Below, in pieces: positions 11,845 through 22,718 of a stretch of 64,000 nt of DNA (position 1 is its first letter; each line of letters starts with the position of its first letter). The notes beneath the pieces were generated by a model, which searched no databases, was not told where the DNA came from, and worked only from the letters and a program-made list of their open reading frames with translations. Source of the DNA: Plasmodium malariae (taxonomy: Eukaryota; Apicomplexa; Aconoidasida; Haemosporida; Plasmodiidae). The translations under genes were made by a program, and so were the position numbers. Location of the stretch: contig NC_041783.1 in assembly GCF_900090045.1 (NCBI RefSeq), positions 2,041,001 to 2,105,000 on the forward strand. The letters run 5' to 3'.

Positions 11845-12669
11845 ATGAGAAAGAAAATTTTCCCATTTTTAAAATTCCAAACAAGCAGCTGTGAGGAAAA
11901 GGAAAACATGAACAACCCCCCCTGTCCTTTTGAAGGACCGAATGGAAATAATAACGATGCAGTTTTGGACATAATAAAAAAGATACCCATAAATCCTTTT
12001 ATCGATAGTAATGAAAATTTAAATAAATATAAATATGGTGTGGAAAAGAAAGGTATCGAAAGATATACAGGTATACAAGTATATGAAGAAGAAGATGAAA
12101 AAGACCATAAAAAGAAACAGCCATTTGATTATCCATTTCCAGTTAGTAAACATGTTATATTTGAAAAAAATAAAGTAAATAAATCAGATGACCGTATAAA
12201 TATAAATTATAGTAATATATCCACTGACCTATATCCAGAAGAGGGATATAAAACCCCCAATAGAAAAAAGCATTTCTCATCAGAATGGGAAATATTATTA
12301 GCACATAATCATGGATTATATAATTTTAAAAGTACGGATAATAATGTTATAGTAAATAAAGATATGTATGCTTTAAATACAGAAAATGATATTAGAAATA
12401 AATTAAATTTATATATAGAAAGAATAAATGTAGATAATCCAAATGATGCTTGTAAATATTTAGCAATAGAAGAATATAAATGTTTATTAACTCATTCATT
12501 TCATATGAACCCAGATATCAGTAATCAAAAATGCGTCAAATGGTTTAATGAATATATGCAATGTAAATGGGATGAACATAAACTAAATTATGGTTATAAT
12601 TATATTGAAAATAGGAGACACAAAAAGTCCAAAGCGTACATTGCGGCGCCGGATTATCAGTACTCTTAA
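11845..12669 (+). CDS. Twin CX9C (CHCH-fold) protein, likely mitochondrial
   Basis: Predicted 274 residues from the first in-frame ATG (MRKKIFPFLKFQ). The open frame extends 81 bases upstream without an ATG, and the next Met is 21 codons later. The first two-thirds are charged and of no recognised family. The C-terminal part holds two exact CX9C motifs: C203-x9-C213 and C230-x9-C240, separated by 16 residues, with helix-like spacing (CKYLAIEEYKC and CVKWFNEYMQC). This is the coiled-coil-helix-coiled-coil-helix signature of proteins imported to the mitochondrial intermembrane space by Mia40/Erv1-type oxidation, including respiratory complex subunits and assembly factors. The long N-terminal extension and the tail after the second pair (NYGYNYIENRRHKKSKAYIA) are unusual. 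Complex III/IV or ATP synthase association is only an inference. I do not recognise a named orthologue. Confidence 0.8.
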   Translation: MRKKIFPFLKFQTSSCEEKENMNNPPCPFEGPNGNNNDAVLDIIKKIPINPFIDSNENLNKYKYGVEKKGIERYTGIQVYEEEDEKDHKKKQPFDYPFPVSKHVIFEKNKVNKSDDRININYSNISTDLYPEEGYKTPNRKKHFSSEWEILLAHNHGLYNFKSTDNNVIVNKDMYALNTENDIRNKLNLYIERINVDNPNDACKYLAIEEYKCLLTHSFHMNPDISNQKCVKWFNEYMQCKWDEHKLNYGYNYIENRRHKKSKAYIAAPDYQYS

Positions 12670-12675
12670 AATATT

Positions 12676-12806
12676 GAAAGGAAAGGGGAAGGGGAAGGGG
12701 AAGGAAAAGAGAAAAGGGAAAAGGAAAAGGAAAAGAGAAAAGGAAAAGGAAAAGAGAAAAGGGAAAAGCGAAAGGAAAAGAAAAAGAAAAAGAAAAAGAA
12801 AAAAAA
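12676..12806 (+). repeat. Polypurine tract (GGAAAAG / GGGGAA)
   Basis: About 130 bases of almost pure purine on the plus strand in short GGGGAA and GAAAAG units, directly after the CX9C gene stop codon, so probably within its 3' UTR. Tracts of this kind can adopt triplex structures; that is an inference. Confidence 0.8.
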
Positions 12807-12860
12807 GTTCCAACCATATTTGGATAATAAATCACAACAATAAAGGGGGGAATGCGTTGC

Positions 12861-12909
<49 letters not shown>

Positions 12910-13590
12910 TGCTAATACTTTCATATATAAACATATGTACACATGGGCAGTCGCCCATATGAACAGCACAGATAAAGCAGTCTGTTAAAAAAATAAACCG
13001 TGCTAAATTTGTCTTTGACAAACGATAACACCAGTTGGGGGGCTTGTTCTTTCATTTTACACATTGCCCATTATTTGTGTGTATATATATATATGCATAC
13101 CTGTGCTATAATTTGCGCCGCTCCTATTTGCCTTTTTTTAATTACATATGGGGTAAAAACAAAGAAGCCGAATTTGGCGCAAAACAGAATGAGCTTTTCC
13201 CATTTTTTAGTAATACATTTTAGAGGTGAACCATAATATTTTATTTTTTATTTTTTTTTTTAAATTTTGAATCATTAATTCGTTATTAAAACGCATGCAT
13301 TATGTTTACGTATAAAATGAAATTGTAAAATTCGACTTGGTTTACAGGCTTAAAACGTTATATATAGAATAAATATTTTCCACATGAAAATTTTTTCTAT
13401 GTTAAACGTCGTTCCTTTCAGAAATAATGTATGAATGTATGTGTGTACATAAATGAATGTATATATATATATTATATATTATATATATATATATATATAT
13501 ATGCATATGTATATACGATCATAAGAATTTTTGTGAATAGGTATATACGTACGTAAACGTGTACATGTAATTTGTAATTGTACAAGTTTT

Positions 13591-13694
13591 CAGTGGAGCT
13601 GTGGTTTCTGCCATTTGGTAAAAAGTCAGACAAGTAGCAGCTAAGACCATTTTCACTGAACTTGCGGGTAGTGTGTGAGAAATTATAAACAGAA
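13591..13694 (+). ncRNA. Candidate H/ACA-type small RNA
   Basis: A compositionally complex island in repeat DNA. A first hairpin can form between AGCTG (from 13597) and CAGCT (about 13638-13642). It is followed by AGACCA at 13644-13649, which fits the H box consensus ANANNA. A second stem then forms between TTTTCAC (13650-13656) and GTGAGAA, and ACA at 13689-13691 is followed by three bases. That order (hairpin, H box, hairpin, ACA) is the H/ACA pattern. The second hairpin is short (about 38 nt) and I have no target match, so this is tentative. Confidence 0.25.
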
Positions 13695-14073
13695 AATTTT
13701 AAAAGGATGAATAAAACATAAATTTTTGATTATATACAAAATTATATCTCTTTGTACTGAACAGTAACTTAAAATTTGAAGTGATAACTATTTTATTTTT
13801 ATGTACATAATTTTTTTTTTTTTTTTTTGTTAACTTTCTCTTAACACAGGTAGCCAAAATGAAATAAAAACATTACTGCAGTTTGGTACATTGAATAACA
13901 ACTATTTTTTTTTTTTTTTTTCTTATTTTTTCACTGAAATGTAAGTAAAGAAATTTCAATCTTTCACCAATATATCTATGTATGCATGTATATGCATATA
14001 ACAAAAAAATTTTAAGAGAGGGGGGGTGTTCATTTATGTGCAAATTTTACCGCAGTATTAAACATGTAAAAAC

Positions 14074-14165
14074 ATGCATACATACATGCATACATACATG
14101 CGTACATATATGCGTACATATATGCGTACATATATGCGTACATATATGCGTACATATATGCGTAC
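14074..14165. repeat. 12-bp tandem array (ATATATGCGTAC)
   Basis: Two ACATACATGCAT-type units followed by six copies of ATATATGCGTAC. Confidence 0.85.
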
Positions 14166-14605
14166 ACATAGACATACATATATGCACATATATATATATA
14201 CTCATTTATTATGTTACGTAAAAAACAGGAAAAAAGTTGTTAAAACCTGTCTGCCGTTCTGTAAATATAAACATGTGAAACCCATGTGGGTAAAAAACAA
14301 AAAAAAAAAAATAAAAAAAAAAATAAAAAAAGCGAAACAAAAAGCAAAAAAAAAGGGAAAACAAAAGGAACTGTTTTTTTGCTAAGCTTCTGCTTTTACA
14401 TGCGCCTTATTATTACATGTGCGTAAAATAATACACAGGATAGATATTGCTTGTGATATAAAATGTTCGCTTTTCTCTTTCACACAAAATTAAAAGAATA
14501 TATAATAAGATATGAGAGTCTCTGCGTTAAGTAGTGTGAAATGCTTATGAAAATTAAATCACAGATTATAATCATTGCACATATAAAAATCCTCAATTGC
14601 TCAAG

Positions 14606-14808
14606 ACTTTTTCTTAATTTTTTCTAAATTTTTCTTAATTTTTTCTAAATTTTTCTTAATTTTTTCTAAATTTTTCTTAATTTTTTCTAAATTTTTCTTA
14701 ATTTTTTCTAAATTTTACTTAATTTTTTCTGAATTTTACTTAATTTTTTCTGAATTTTACTTAATTTTTTCTAAATTTTACTTAATTTTTTCTAAATTTT
14801 ACTTAATT
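14606..14808. repeat. 21-bp T-rich tandem array
   Basis: About ten copies of a 21-bp unit of the form TTTTTCTTAATTTTTTCTAA plus one A. In later copies CTT becomes ACTT, and in two copies CTAAA becomes CTGAA. Confidence 0.85.
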
Positions 14809-14856
14809 TCTTTTTTTTTTTTTTGAACTTTTTCGTACATTATTTTTATTACATTA

Positions 14857-14962
14857 TATTTTATTTTATTTATATTTATTTTATTTATATTTATTTTATT
14901 TATACTTATTTTATTTATACTTATTTTATTTATACTTATTTTATTTATACTTATTTTATTTT
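14857..14962. repeat. 15-bp tandem array (TTATTTTATTTATAC)
   Basis: Seven copies of TTATTTTATTTATAC, with TATAT in place of TATAC in the first copies. They give mirror-image open frames on both strands that are artefacts. Confidence 0.85.
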
Positions 14963-15671
14963 TTGCTTTTTTAGTGATGGCGCCAGTTTTTTCTTCATTA
15001 ACTTTTATGTGGAGGCACGTATAAGGGCTTAATACTTTCCTCACTAACAATTTTATAAATTGACAATGATTACAGAACTGCTTGTTCCTTCCTTGTGTTT
15101 TAATTATGTTAATAAATATTTTAACAACCCACTAATTTTACTTAACATATCAACTGATTTTTTCATGTTTATCCTCTTTTTTTTCGATGTCTTTTTCAAG
15201 AACAAATGCAGAATTAAATATGAATATAATATTCTCTATATTTTCCTTTTTTTTTTTTTTTTTTTTTTTTTTTGTTAAAACTTTAAATTTCCCGAATTTT
15301 TTAAACTTAATTTTTTTTTCAAACGTAATTTATAATTACGTCATTAAGGGAATACATATTGAATCCTTTTATTTTCAATTAGTTTTTATATATAAATATA
15401 AATTACATTATATATGTAACCTTTTTTTTTTTTTTTTTTTTTTTTTAATAACATTTTGTCTTAAGTGCATCATTTTTATTGTAGCACCTGGGAAAATGTT
15501 CACATATATATATTTTTTTTTTTCATTGCTTTTTTTGATGTAACATTTGTATATCACTTCTTTACAACTGTCTTATTGGTATATATATTTTTTTTTTTAA
15601 TGTAATTATCCATTTACACTTCTTTGAGGAGAAAGCAGCGCAGCTCTTTTGTATAATTTATGTGACCTACA

Positions 15672-15793
15672 TATATGTACAAGTGTGTATATATATGTAC
15701 AAGTGTATATATATGTACAAGTGTGTATATATATGTACAAGTGTATATATATAAGTACAAGTGTATATATATATATAAGTACAAGTGTATATA
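15672..15793. repeat. TATATATGTACAAGTG tandem array
   Basis: About eight copies of a 16- to 18-bp unit TATATATGTACAAGTG. Length varies through TA expansion, and ATAAGTACAAGTG replaces ATGTACAAGTG in the last copies. Confidence 0.85.
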
Positions 15794-16192
15794 TACTACC
15801 TGTTTAATGTCATATTTTATCATGTGCACATTTATGGTTGCGAACTTTTTTTATGCACATTCCTGAAGTGACATTTTGTGTATGTATATTTATCAATTTC
15901 TTTGCCAACGAATTTGTTATTTTATTATTATTTTTTTTTTTTATATTAATATTATTTTTAATTATATTCATACATTTACATTCGATATTGTGAAAATGGA
16001 AATATTCAATCAAACATTTAATAATATAGTTTAGCATTTTAAACTATTTAAAACACACATCATATATGCAAAAATATATACATTTATGTCCATTGTATCA
16101 GAGCGTAATTAGCAAATAAATAACACAAAATTAAAAGGTGAGCGCAATTTAAACAGGTGTCGATCAAAGCGTAGTGTGGTTGATGGAAATGC

Positions 16193-16240
<48 letters not shown>

Positions 16241-16382
16241 GTATATATATGTATATATGCATATATATGTATATATGTACATATATGTATATATGTGTAT
16301 ATATGTACATATATGTATATATGCGCACACATACATACTTACAAAGGGGGTAGAGGAAAATAAAGAGCCTTATTCCAACCAA

Positions 16383-18737
16383 ATGGAGGGAGTTAATGAA
16401 AAAAATCACATAATAGACAAGAATAAAGTAGAGAGTGCGAACAAGTACATATATACAAAATTCCCGGCTTTTGATACGCACAAAAAAATAAAAGATTATA
16501 ACAAAAAGATATCGGAGCTTGTTTTGGAGAATGGGAAATTAAAAAGATATATGAAAAATATAGAGAAGAGAATAATAGAAGAAAATGATAATTTTAATAC
16601 AAATTTTAGCAATTATGAAATAGCTATATGTAAAGCCCTTCGTCTAGGATATTCATGTATATATTTATGTTGTGCATTAAGTAAAGTAATAAATAAAAGT
16701 AAAAAATTTGTGTTCACAGAATTACTTAGACGAAGGGATAAATTTAAGAACAATTTAATAAGGTCTTATATTCACAAAAACTCTTTTGATAAGTTATTTA
16801 TAAATAGTTTGTTCATAAAAATAGATAATATATATGAAAAAAATAAAAATTTTTTTACGTCAACTGTGGTTGCACTGATAAAAAGGAAGATGAAATGTAT
16901 TTTTAAAATGTTTATGAATAAAATTTTAGAATTAACAAATCAGGAGCAAATTTTTCCTAATAATAAATTAGTACAATATGTATGTCATATGAACTCTAAT
17001 CAGTCAAATGTGAGCACAGTTGAAAAGAGGGATCTAACATTAGGTTTAGTAAAATTAATGGATATTTTAAGAATTCACGCATATGCAATTCTTAAATATA
17101 GTTTCACAAAGATTCAAAAAAAGGATGCAAACAATTTATTTGCAAAAGGAAGAAGTAGTAAAAGTTTTACATGTACGAGTGAACAGAGTAACAATTTAGT
17201 GATACTTGATAGGGACCGAATTAACGAAGAATGGAAAAAGGACAGAATGGAAAAGGAAAATGCAGTAGAGAAATTTAATGGGGGTAAAGCCAATTACTAT
17301 AAGGAAAATGATGAATGTGATGAAAATAGTAAATATGCTGAAAAAGGAGTGGAAGAAAAAAACAAAGTAGTTAGCCATGTCAGCAGTATCTGTAATAGAG
17401 ATACAAGAAGAATCTTTCCTAATAACAATAATCTTGAAAAAAAGGAAAAAGTAGAATTTGCACACGGGAAAAATCATTTATTATTGGATAAACAAAATGG
17501 GAGATACAACTTGCATGATGCATATTTTAACTTCGAGCAAGACAACCCAAGTGTGCGTAGTCACTTACCTCACCCGAAGGAAGTATACAATTATTTGTAT
17601 TATAAAGAATTAAAAAAATTAAAAAAAAGTACTCCTGATAATTTCTTGAATAATGATGAAAGTACTGATTTTGAGGACTACTTACAATGTGTAGAAAAAA
17701 ATGGTGAAGTGTGTTATTTGGACGATTCTTTAATGGAAAAATTTTTTTTTAAGAGGCAGTCTACAAGAAACACATCAGATGAAGACACATTAAATGGCAA
17801 TATTGAAGATAATGGTATCGAAAGTTACAAATACAAAGAAAAAAATATAAATAAAAATAATTTGATATTTGATTATACAGAGACGAAGGAAAGCAAAAAG
17901 AATAATACTGAACTTTTCCTCAATAGAGTGTCATCATTTTCCAACTCGTATAAATTAAATTTTATAGACAAAAAGAATTTGCATGAAGATAATTTCATTA
18001 ATCCTCCTTTGTTATATGAAAATAAAAAAATAGCTCAAAGGGAGAATCAATCGAATGAGGAAAAATTAAATGAAGGAAAAAAAAAAAAAAAAAAAATTAA
18101 TTTTTATGAACAAATTGAGCTGAAATCAGAGTGTTCAGAAAATTTGATCAACATTCTGGATAATAGCAAAAAAGAGGGGTATCAAAAAGATGAAAATATC
18201 CTGAACAGTTCATTTAAAAAAAAGAATAATATGAAGTTAAGTGATGGATTGATGAGGGATAATATACACCTTGACAATATAATATCTTGCAAAGATAATT
18301 ACGAAAAAAGGGTTGAACAAATATATGGAAAAGAAAATATGGGTGATGATTATTATAATTACAATTGCGATTACGAATATGATGTTGAAGATTATAAAAG
18401 TGATAATAGTATAAAAAGAAAAATTTCACTTCATGACTTTGAAGAAAAATTTAGGAGTATGATGTATCAGTTGAGCACAGATAATGAGGAAAATGAAGAT
18501 ACTGAAAGTAAGGAAAAAGAAAATTTGTACATTGACAGAATTCAGAATATGCAAAGAGGATTACACAAAATAAAAGAAAAAAATTTTTTATGTCTAGTAG
18601 GTGAAGGCCCACCAGATGTTTTGGAAATAAATTCCAATGGGAAATATAGTTTTATTGATGTGGATGAAAAAGAAGTAAAAGGGGTGGATTCAAATGGTAA
18701 GAATAATAGGATACTTTGCGCTATCAGGAAGTACTGA
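16383..18737 (+). CDS. Conserved-type Plasmodium protein, unknown function
   Basis: I choose Met at 16383, giving 784 residues. The open frame reaches 207 bases further upstream, but only through a poly-lysine and TA-microsatellite stretch whose first codon is GTG. The N-terminal 230 residues are the most ordered part: a helical/coiled-coil segment (KIKDYNKKISELVLENGKLKR) followed by basic hydrophobic helices (ICKALRLGYSCIYLCCAL, KFVFTELLRRRDKF). The middle is asparagine-, glutamate- and lysine-rich with acidic clusters (YYNYNCDYEYDVEDY). A second ordered segment closes the protein (NFLCLVGEGPPDVLEINSNG). No signal peptide or membrane helix stands out. I do not recognise a family. Its length, its even composition outside the inserts, and its ordered ends argue that it is a real gene. 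Confidence 0.8.
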   Translation: MEGVNEKNHIIDKNKVESANKYIYTKFPAFDTHKKIKDYNKKISELVLENGKLKRYMKNIEKRIIEENDNFNTNFSNYEIAICKALRLGYSCIYLCCALSKVINKSKKFVFTELLRRRDKFKNNLIRSYIHKNSFDKLFINSLFIKIDNIYEKNKNFFTSTVVALIKRKMKCIFKMFMNKILELTNQEQIFPNNKLVQYVCHMNSNQSNVSTVEKRDLTLGLVKLMDILRIHAYAILKYSFTKIQKKDANNLFAKGRSSKSFTCTSEQSNNLVILDRDRINEEWKKDRMEKENAVEKFNGGKANYYKENDECDENSKYAEKGVEEKNKVVSHVSSICNRDTRRIFPNNNNLEKKEKVEFAHGKNHLLLDKQNGRYNLHDAYFNFEQDNPSVRSHLPHPKEVYNYLYYKELKKLKKSTPDNFLNNDESTDFEDYLQCVEKNGEVCYLDDSLMEKFFFKRQSTRNTSDEDTLNGNIEDNGIESYKYKEKNINKNNLIFDYTETKESKKNNTELFLNRVSSFSNSYKLNFIDKKNLHEDNFINPPLLYENKKIAQRENQSNEEKLNEGKKKKKKINFYEQIELKSECSENLINILDNSKKEGYQKDENILNSSFKKKNNMKLSDGLMRDNIHLDNIISCKDNYEKRVEQIYGKENMGDDYYNYNCDYEYDVEDYKSDNSIKRKISLHDFEEKFRSMMYQLSTDNEENEDTESKEKENLYIDRIQNMQRGLHKIKEKNFLCLVGEGPPDVLEINSNGKYSFIDVDEKEVKGVDSNGKNNRILCAIRKY

Positions 18738-19371
18738 CAAGTTCGCGGAGAATGCACATATATGTATATATATGTATATGGACAAAACATTTTTGCAGGT
18801 TATTTACAAAAACGTTGTTCTATTTTTCATTCAACCATATTACGTTCGTGAAATGTAGGATATATACCCCATGATATTACAAAGCAAATGCAATTTTTAG
18901 ACAAATGAACGAAGTAAAAATGAGGAAAGAGGGGGGGGGGGGTAGAAATTTTTTTTTTAGCTTCACATTATATATATGTGTATACTCACATAATACACTT
19001 GATTGTGTGTGTACATTTTAATTTATGTTAATTCTAAGAAGTTTTTATTCATCTGTTTTTGTGAATAGACAAATTGATATCCCATAAGATGTTACTCATG
19101 TAATGTATATCCTTTTTAAAAATACTATTTTCCTTTTTGCACGTATTACTCGTTTATGAGTTTTGTTCTTTTTTTTTTTAAAATACCTATACGTTTTGTT
19201 ATTCTGCTCATTTTATTTGGTCCTTTTACCGCGTAATATAGTTGTTATTTGGCGTGTTTATGTAGGGGTTATTGTGTGTGTAAATGTGTAACAGTTTGAA
19301 TGGGCGCTCCTTCAAAATGCCCTTTTTTACAAAACTAAGTAAGCGATCCACCGCTTTGCAATTCTGTACCT

Positions 19372-19524
19372 GCAATAATAGCAATAATAATAGCAACAAT
19401 AATAGCAATAATAATAGCAACAATAATAGCAATAATAATAGCAATAATAATAGCAACAATAATAGCAATAATAATAGCAACAATAATAGCAATAATAATA
19501 GCAACAATAATAGCAACAATAATG
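19372..19524. repeat. 9-bp array (AATAATAGC / AACAATAGC)
   Basis: About 16 copies of AATAATAGC and AACAATAGC. In one plus-strand frame it reads as an Asn-Asn-Asn-Ser repeat and on the minus strand as a leucine run. It resembles the SNNN inserts in Plasmodium proteins, but no gene surrounds it. Confidence 0.85.
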
Positions 19525-19698
19525 ATAATAAAAAAAAAAAAAAAAAAAAAGCTGTAATTTTAATTATGATTGATGTAATTTATTTATAAAAAAAGTTTAG
19601 CTCTTTTAAAAAAAAAGATAATATTTACGAAAATTTCAAGGTGAGGAAGAGCGCATGAAAATGGTACCATAATTTGAGCATATGGATCTTAAAGGTGC

Positions 19699-19729
<31 letters not shown>

Positions 19730-19837
19730 TACCGTGTGTGAATAAAGAGTTTTTCAGGATGGGTATATGAGGCAATATGTGATAAAAGAGGAAAAAGAAA
19801 AACTCAATATAGAGCAAAAAAGGAAATATAACAATTT

Positions 19838-19945
19838 AAAGCAAAATAAAGCAAAATAAAGCAAAACAAAGCAAAACAAAGCAAAATAAAGCAAAATAAT
19901 GCAAAATAAAGCAAAACAAAGCAAAATAAAGCAAAAACAAAGGGC
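19838..19945. repeat. 10-bp array (AAAATAAAGC)
   Basis: About eleven copies of AAAATAAAGC and AAAACAAAGC, 220-330 bases upstream of the hydrolase start codon. Confidence 0.85.
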
Positions 19946-20165
19946 AATAAAGCAATACATATCACAGTAAAGTTGTAACATGTAAATATTTCACAAATAT
20001 TAAGCCAATTAAGTAAACAGTAAAGTAAAAGATGCCCCTTTTAACAGTTATAGTTTTCGTAATTTCTTCGCTTGTCAACGTGTGTAGCTGCTTTTTTTTT
20101 TTGAGGGAAAAAAAATAAGAGGAAGTCACTGCATAACAGCTAAGTCGAATAGTACAACGAGGTCA

Positions 20166-21221
20166 ATGAGGAAATTGTTTTTTAATTTAAATAAAAGTGT
20201 AAAGGTAGTAAATAGCAATTTATATGACGAGTTAAGTAGTATTAATAAAGTTCAAAAGGAAAAATTGGAAAAGAGAGCATGTAGCGCATTTAGTAATAAT
20301 AACACAGCAAGAGGAAATAAATTATTTTGCTCCTTTGCAATAAGTAGAGATGGAAAAGAGATTGATCATACAGTTGAGGGTATATCATTTACTATTCATG
20401 ATAACAGTAGTATTTATAAAGAAGGGACAAGTCATGTGCCCATTGTGTTAATTCATGGGTGTTATGGAAGTAAGAAAAATTTCTTCTTTTTTAGTAAGAT
20501 GCTAAAATCAAATAAAATAATAAGTTTAGATTTACGAAATCATGGTAATTCTAAACATACAGATACAATGAAATATGAGGATATGGAAATAGATATTCTA
20601 AATATTTTACAACGACTTAAAATAAGAAAATGTTGTTTAGTTGGTTTTAGTTTAGGTGGAAAATTATCTATGTATTGTGCTCTTAAGAATAGTACTTTAT
20701 TTTCTCATTTAGTAATAATGGATATATTACCTTTTAATTATAACAATAGTAATAATATAATACAAGTAAAATTACCATATAATGTTACACAAATGACTAC
20801 TATTCTGTATGATATAAAAATGAATAAAAAACCCAAAAATAAGAATGAATTTTTATATTATTTAAAAGAAATGGTACCAACTATTTCAGACACTTTCGCT
20901 CAATTTTTATGTATGTCATTAAGTGATAATAAAGACAAAAATAAATTAACATGGAAAATAAATGTACAAACTATATATAATGAATTATCACATCTTATGT
21001 CTTTCCCTCTTTGTTCAGATAAATATACATATACTAATCCTTGTAGTTTTATTATAGGAAAGAAATCAGACTTAGCTTTTACAATACCCCAATATGACCA
21101 TATTATAAATTCTTTTTTCCCTTCTTCTCAGCATTTTATTTTAGAACATTCTTCACATACAGTATATATAGATGAAGCCCAGCAGTGTGCCGATATCATT
21201 AACAATACTTTATGCTTATAA
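20166..21221 (+). CDS. Alpha/beta hydrolase, ABHD11-like
   Basis: 351 residues, single exon, start at the first ATG. A basic N-terminal segment (MRKLFFNLNKSVKVV) could be a targeting sequence. The hydrolase core starts near residue 90: strand plus oxyanion loop VPIVLIHGCYGSKKNF (H97), then IISLDLRNHGNSKHTD, the nucleophile elbow GFSLGG with Ser162, a probable acid Asp302 (IIGKKSDLAF) and a catalytic His331 (HSSHTVYIDEAQQ). The LDLRNHGxS motif and the order of the triad fit the ABHD11/YbfF-like esterase branch, which includes mitochondrial members. The substrate cannot be told. An asparagine-rich cap-region insert (NYNNSNNIIQ, MNKKPKNKNEF) is typical of the genus. It is convergent with AP2-O downstream. 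Confidence 0.88.
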   Translation: MRKLFFNLNKSVKVVNSNLYDELSSINKVQKEKLEKRACSAFSNNNTARGNKLFCSFAISRDGKEIDHTVEGISFTIHDNSSIYKEGTSHVPIVLIHGCYGSKKNFFFFSKMLKSNKIISLDLRNHGNSKHTDTMKYEDMEIDILNILQRLKIRKCCLVGFSLGGKLSMYCALKNSTLFSHLVIMDILPFNYNNSNNIIQVKLPYNVTQMTTILYDIKMNKKPKNKNEFLYYLKEMVPTISDTFAQFLCMSLSDNKDKNKLTWKINVQTIYNELSHLMSFPLCSDKYTYTNPCSFIIGKKSDLAFTIPQYDHIINSFFPSSQHFILEHSSHTVYIDEAQQCADIINNTLCL

Positions 21222-21447
21222 CTTTTAATCAATGCGCTAAGCGATGAATAAGGCGATGCATCAAGCGATGCATCAAGCGATGCTTCTTTTTTTCTTCTTT
21301 CCTGTTTTGAATATAAATGAGTGGTAGCTAACGCTTGAGAAATGAGGGTTTATTATGTAGAAGTTTTTTCGAGTTTAAACAATTTTGAGTTGTTTTGCAT
21401 TTGATGTTGTGTCTATGTACTATGTGGTGATTTGCATACATACATAG

Positions 21448-21458
<11 letters not shown>

Positions 21459-21527
<69 letters not shown>
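21459..21527. repeat. (TA)n microsatellite
   Basis: About 34 uninterrupted TA dinucleotides, among the longest in the window. Such tracts are usually length-polymorphic between isolates. Confidence 0.95.
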
Positions 21528-21531
<4 letters not shown>

Positions 21532-21782
21532 ATTTTTTTTTTTTTTTTTCGAAGTTAACACAATAGGCTATGTGTCTACCTTTGTCATTGTCGAGTCTAT
21601 GTCTATCTATGTAGGTATGCATACTTAACTGTTGATCTATATTAAACAGATTCGTGCTTATTAATATGCGCACCATCCAATATATGCCTTTTTTTTTAAC
21701 CCCCCCTTGCGGTATTACCATTGCTTTCCTTACGACGCACTATAAGTTGGCTCAAGGATTAATATGGTCATACAAATGTTAT

Positions 21783-21853
21783 GTGTATTTACATATATAT
21801 CTGTATTTACATACATATCTGTATTTACATACATATCTGTATTTACATACATA
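21783..21853. repeat. 18-bp array (ATTTACATACATATCTGT)
   Basis: Four copies of ATTTACATACATATCTGT in convergent intergenic DNA. Confidence 0.85.
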
Positions 21854-22451
21854 TGTGTGGGTAGTGCCCTTATTATGTCCTCTAAATACGCTAAAAGGAA
21901 AAAGAAAAAGAAAATGGTCCCCGAAGACATGAACGAACGAACCATAGAAGAGTTAGCTTTTTCTTAGTTCGTACTTGGAACATTTTTGCCTTAAACAGAA
22001 GGTGTACATATATATAGCATATGTTTATGCGTGCGCGTATGTGTATGTATATATATGTATATTTGTACTTGTATGTGCATATGTATGTATATGTGCATGC
22101 ATGCATGCATCTATCCATGCCCACCCCATGAAACGTACAGATAAAAAAGGCGTACGATTCACCTGAGATGCGTAGGCCGAATGAAGCAAAAAATGTAGAC
22201 TAATTCGGAGTAATGTTTTGAACAGTTTTTATGATTATTTCTGCTTTTGTGTTTATATAGTTAAAGAAAAGGAATAAAAAAAAAAAAAAAATAATAAATG
22301 CCAAATAACAAAATGTACGTGAAAACAATATAAATAGATAAAATATATAGAGATATTGCATGGAAACATATATGCATATGTATATTTTTGTGCATATACA
22401 TATGTGTATATGCTCGTAACGAATTAGAGGAATTCATTGAACAATAAACAA

Positions 22452-22495
<44 letters not shown>

Positions 22496-22626
22496 ACTTA
22501 TTTATATATATATACAATATAACAAACATTCACAATGGCATAGGATAAAAAAGTGAAAAATTTCTGACTGTGCATAAAATATTAAAATTTTACTTAATAT
22601 TTTATGCACTGTTAGTTACAAATGAA

Positions 22627-22718
22627 TTATAAATTAATTATGGGTTAATTATAAATTAATTATTCGTTAATTATAAATTAATTATTCGTTAATTATAAAT
22701 TAATTATTCGTTAATTAT
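22627..22718. repeat. 22-bp array with inverted ATTAAT cores
   Basis: About four copies of a 22-bp unit made of TTATAAATTAATTATTCG plus TTAA. Each copy contains the self-complementary AATTAATT. Confidence 0.8.

Larger units (their letters stand above)
12670..16382. other. Intergenic between two plus-strand genes, repeat-rich
   Basis: A 3.7-kb stretch with a purine tract straight after the CX9C stop (12676-12806), TA tracts (12869-12907, 13470-13501), a 12-bp GCGTACATATAT array, a 21-bp array, a 15-bp array, a TATATATGTACAAGTG array, several poly-T runs, and a TA/GTATAT tract leading into the next gene (16224-16330). One part, 13585-13700, is more complex and is listed as a candidate RNA. The open frames I see (for example 12590-12988 and 15187-15543) are low-complexity and unsupported. 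Confidence 0.55.
18738..20165. other. Intergenic upstream of the hydrolase gene
   Basis: 3' flank of the 784-residue protein gene and 5' flank of the hydrolase gene. It contains a G12 homopolymer (18931-18942), a trinucleotide-like AATAATAGC array (19372-19524), poly-A (19700-19726) and an AAAATAAAGC array (19838-19945). No coding sequence is supported. The long poly-leucine and SNNN open frames come from the AAT/AGC array. Confidence 0.6.

Noticed and set aside
16176..16382. N-terminal extension of the 784-residue protein (poly-Lys and YIYVYM)
   Set aside because: It starts at GTG and is microsatellite sequence; the ordered protein begins at Met 16383.
19226..19519. Minus-strand poly-leucine frame
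   Set aside because: It is the complement of the AATAATAGC array and pure low complexity.
22089..22110. TGCATGCATGCATGCA cluster resembling an AP2-SP type motif
   Set aside because: It sits in a convergent intergenic region with no promoter nearby and is part of a TGCA/TATG microsatellite.
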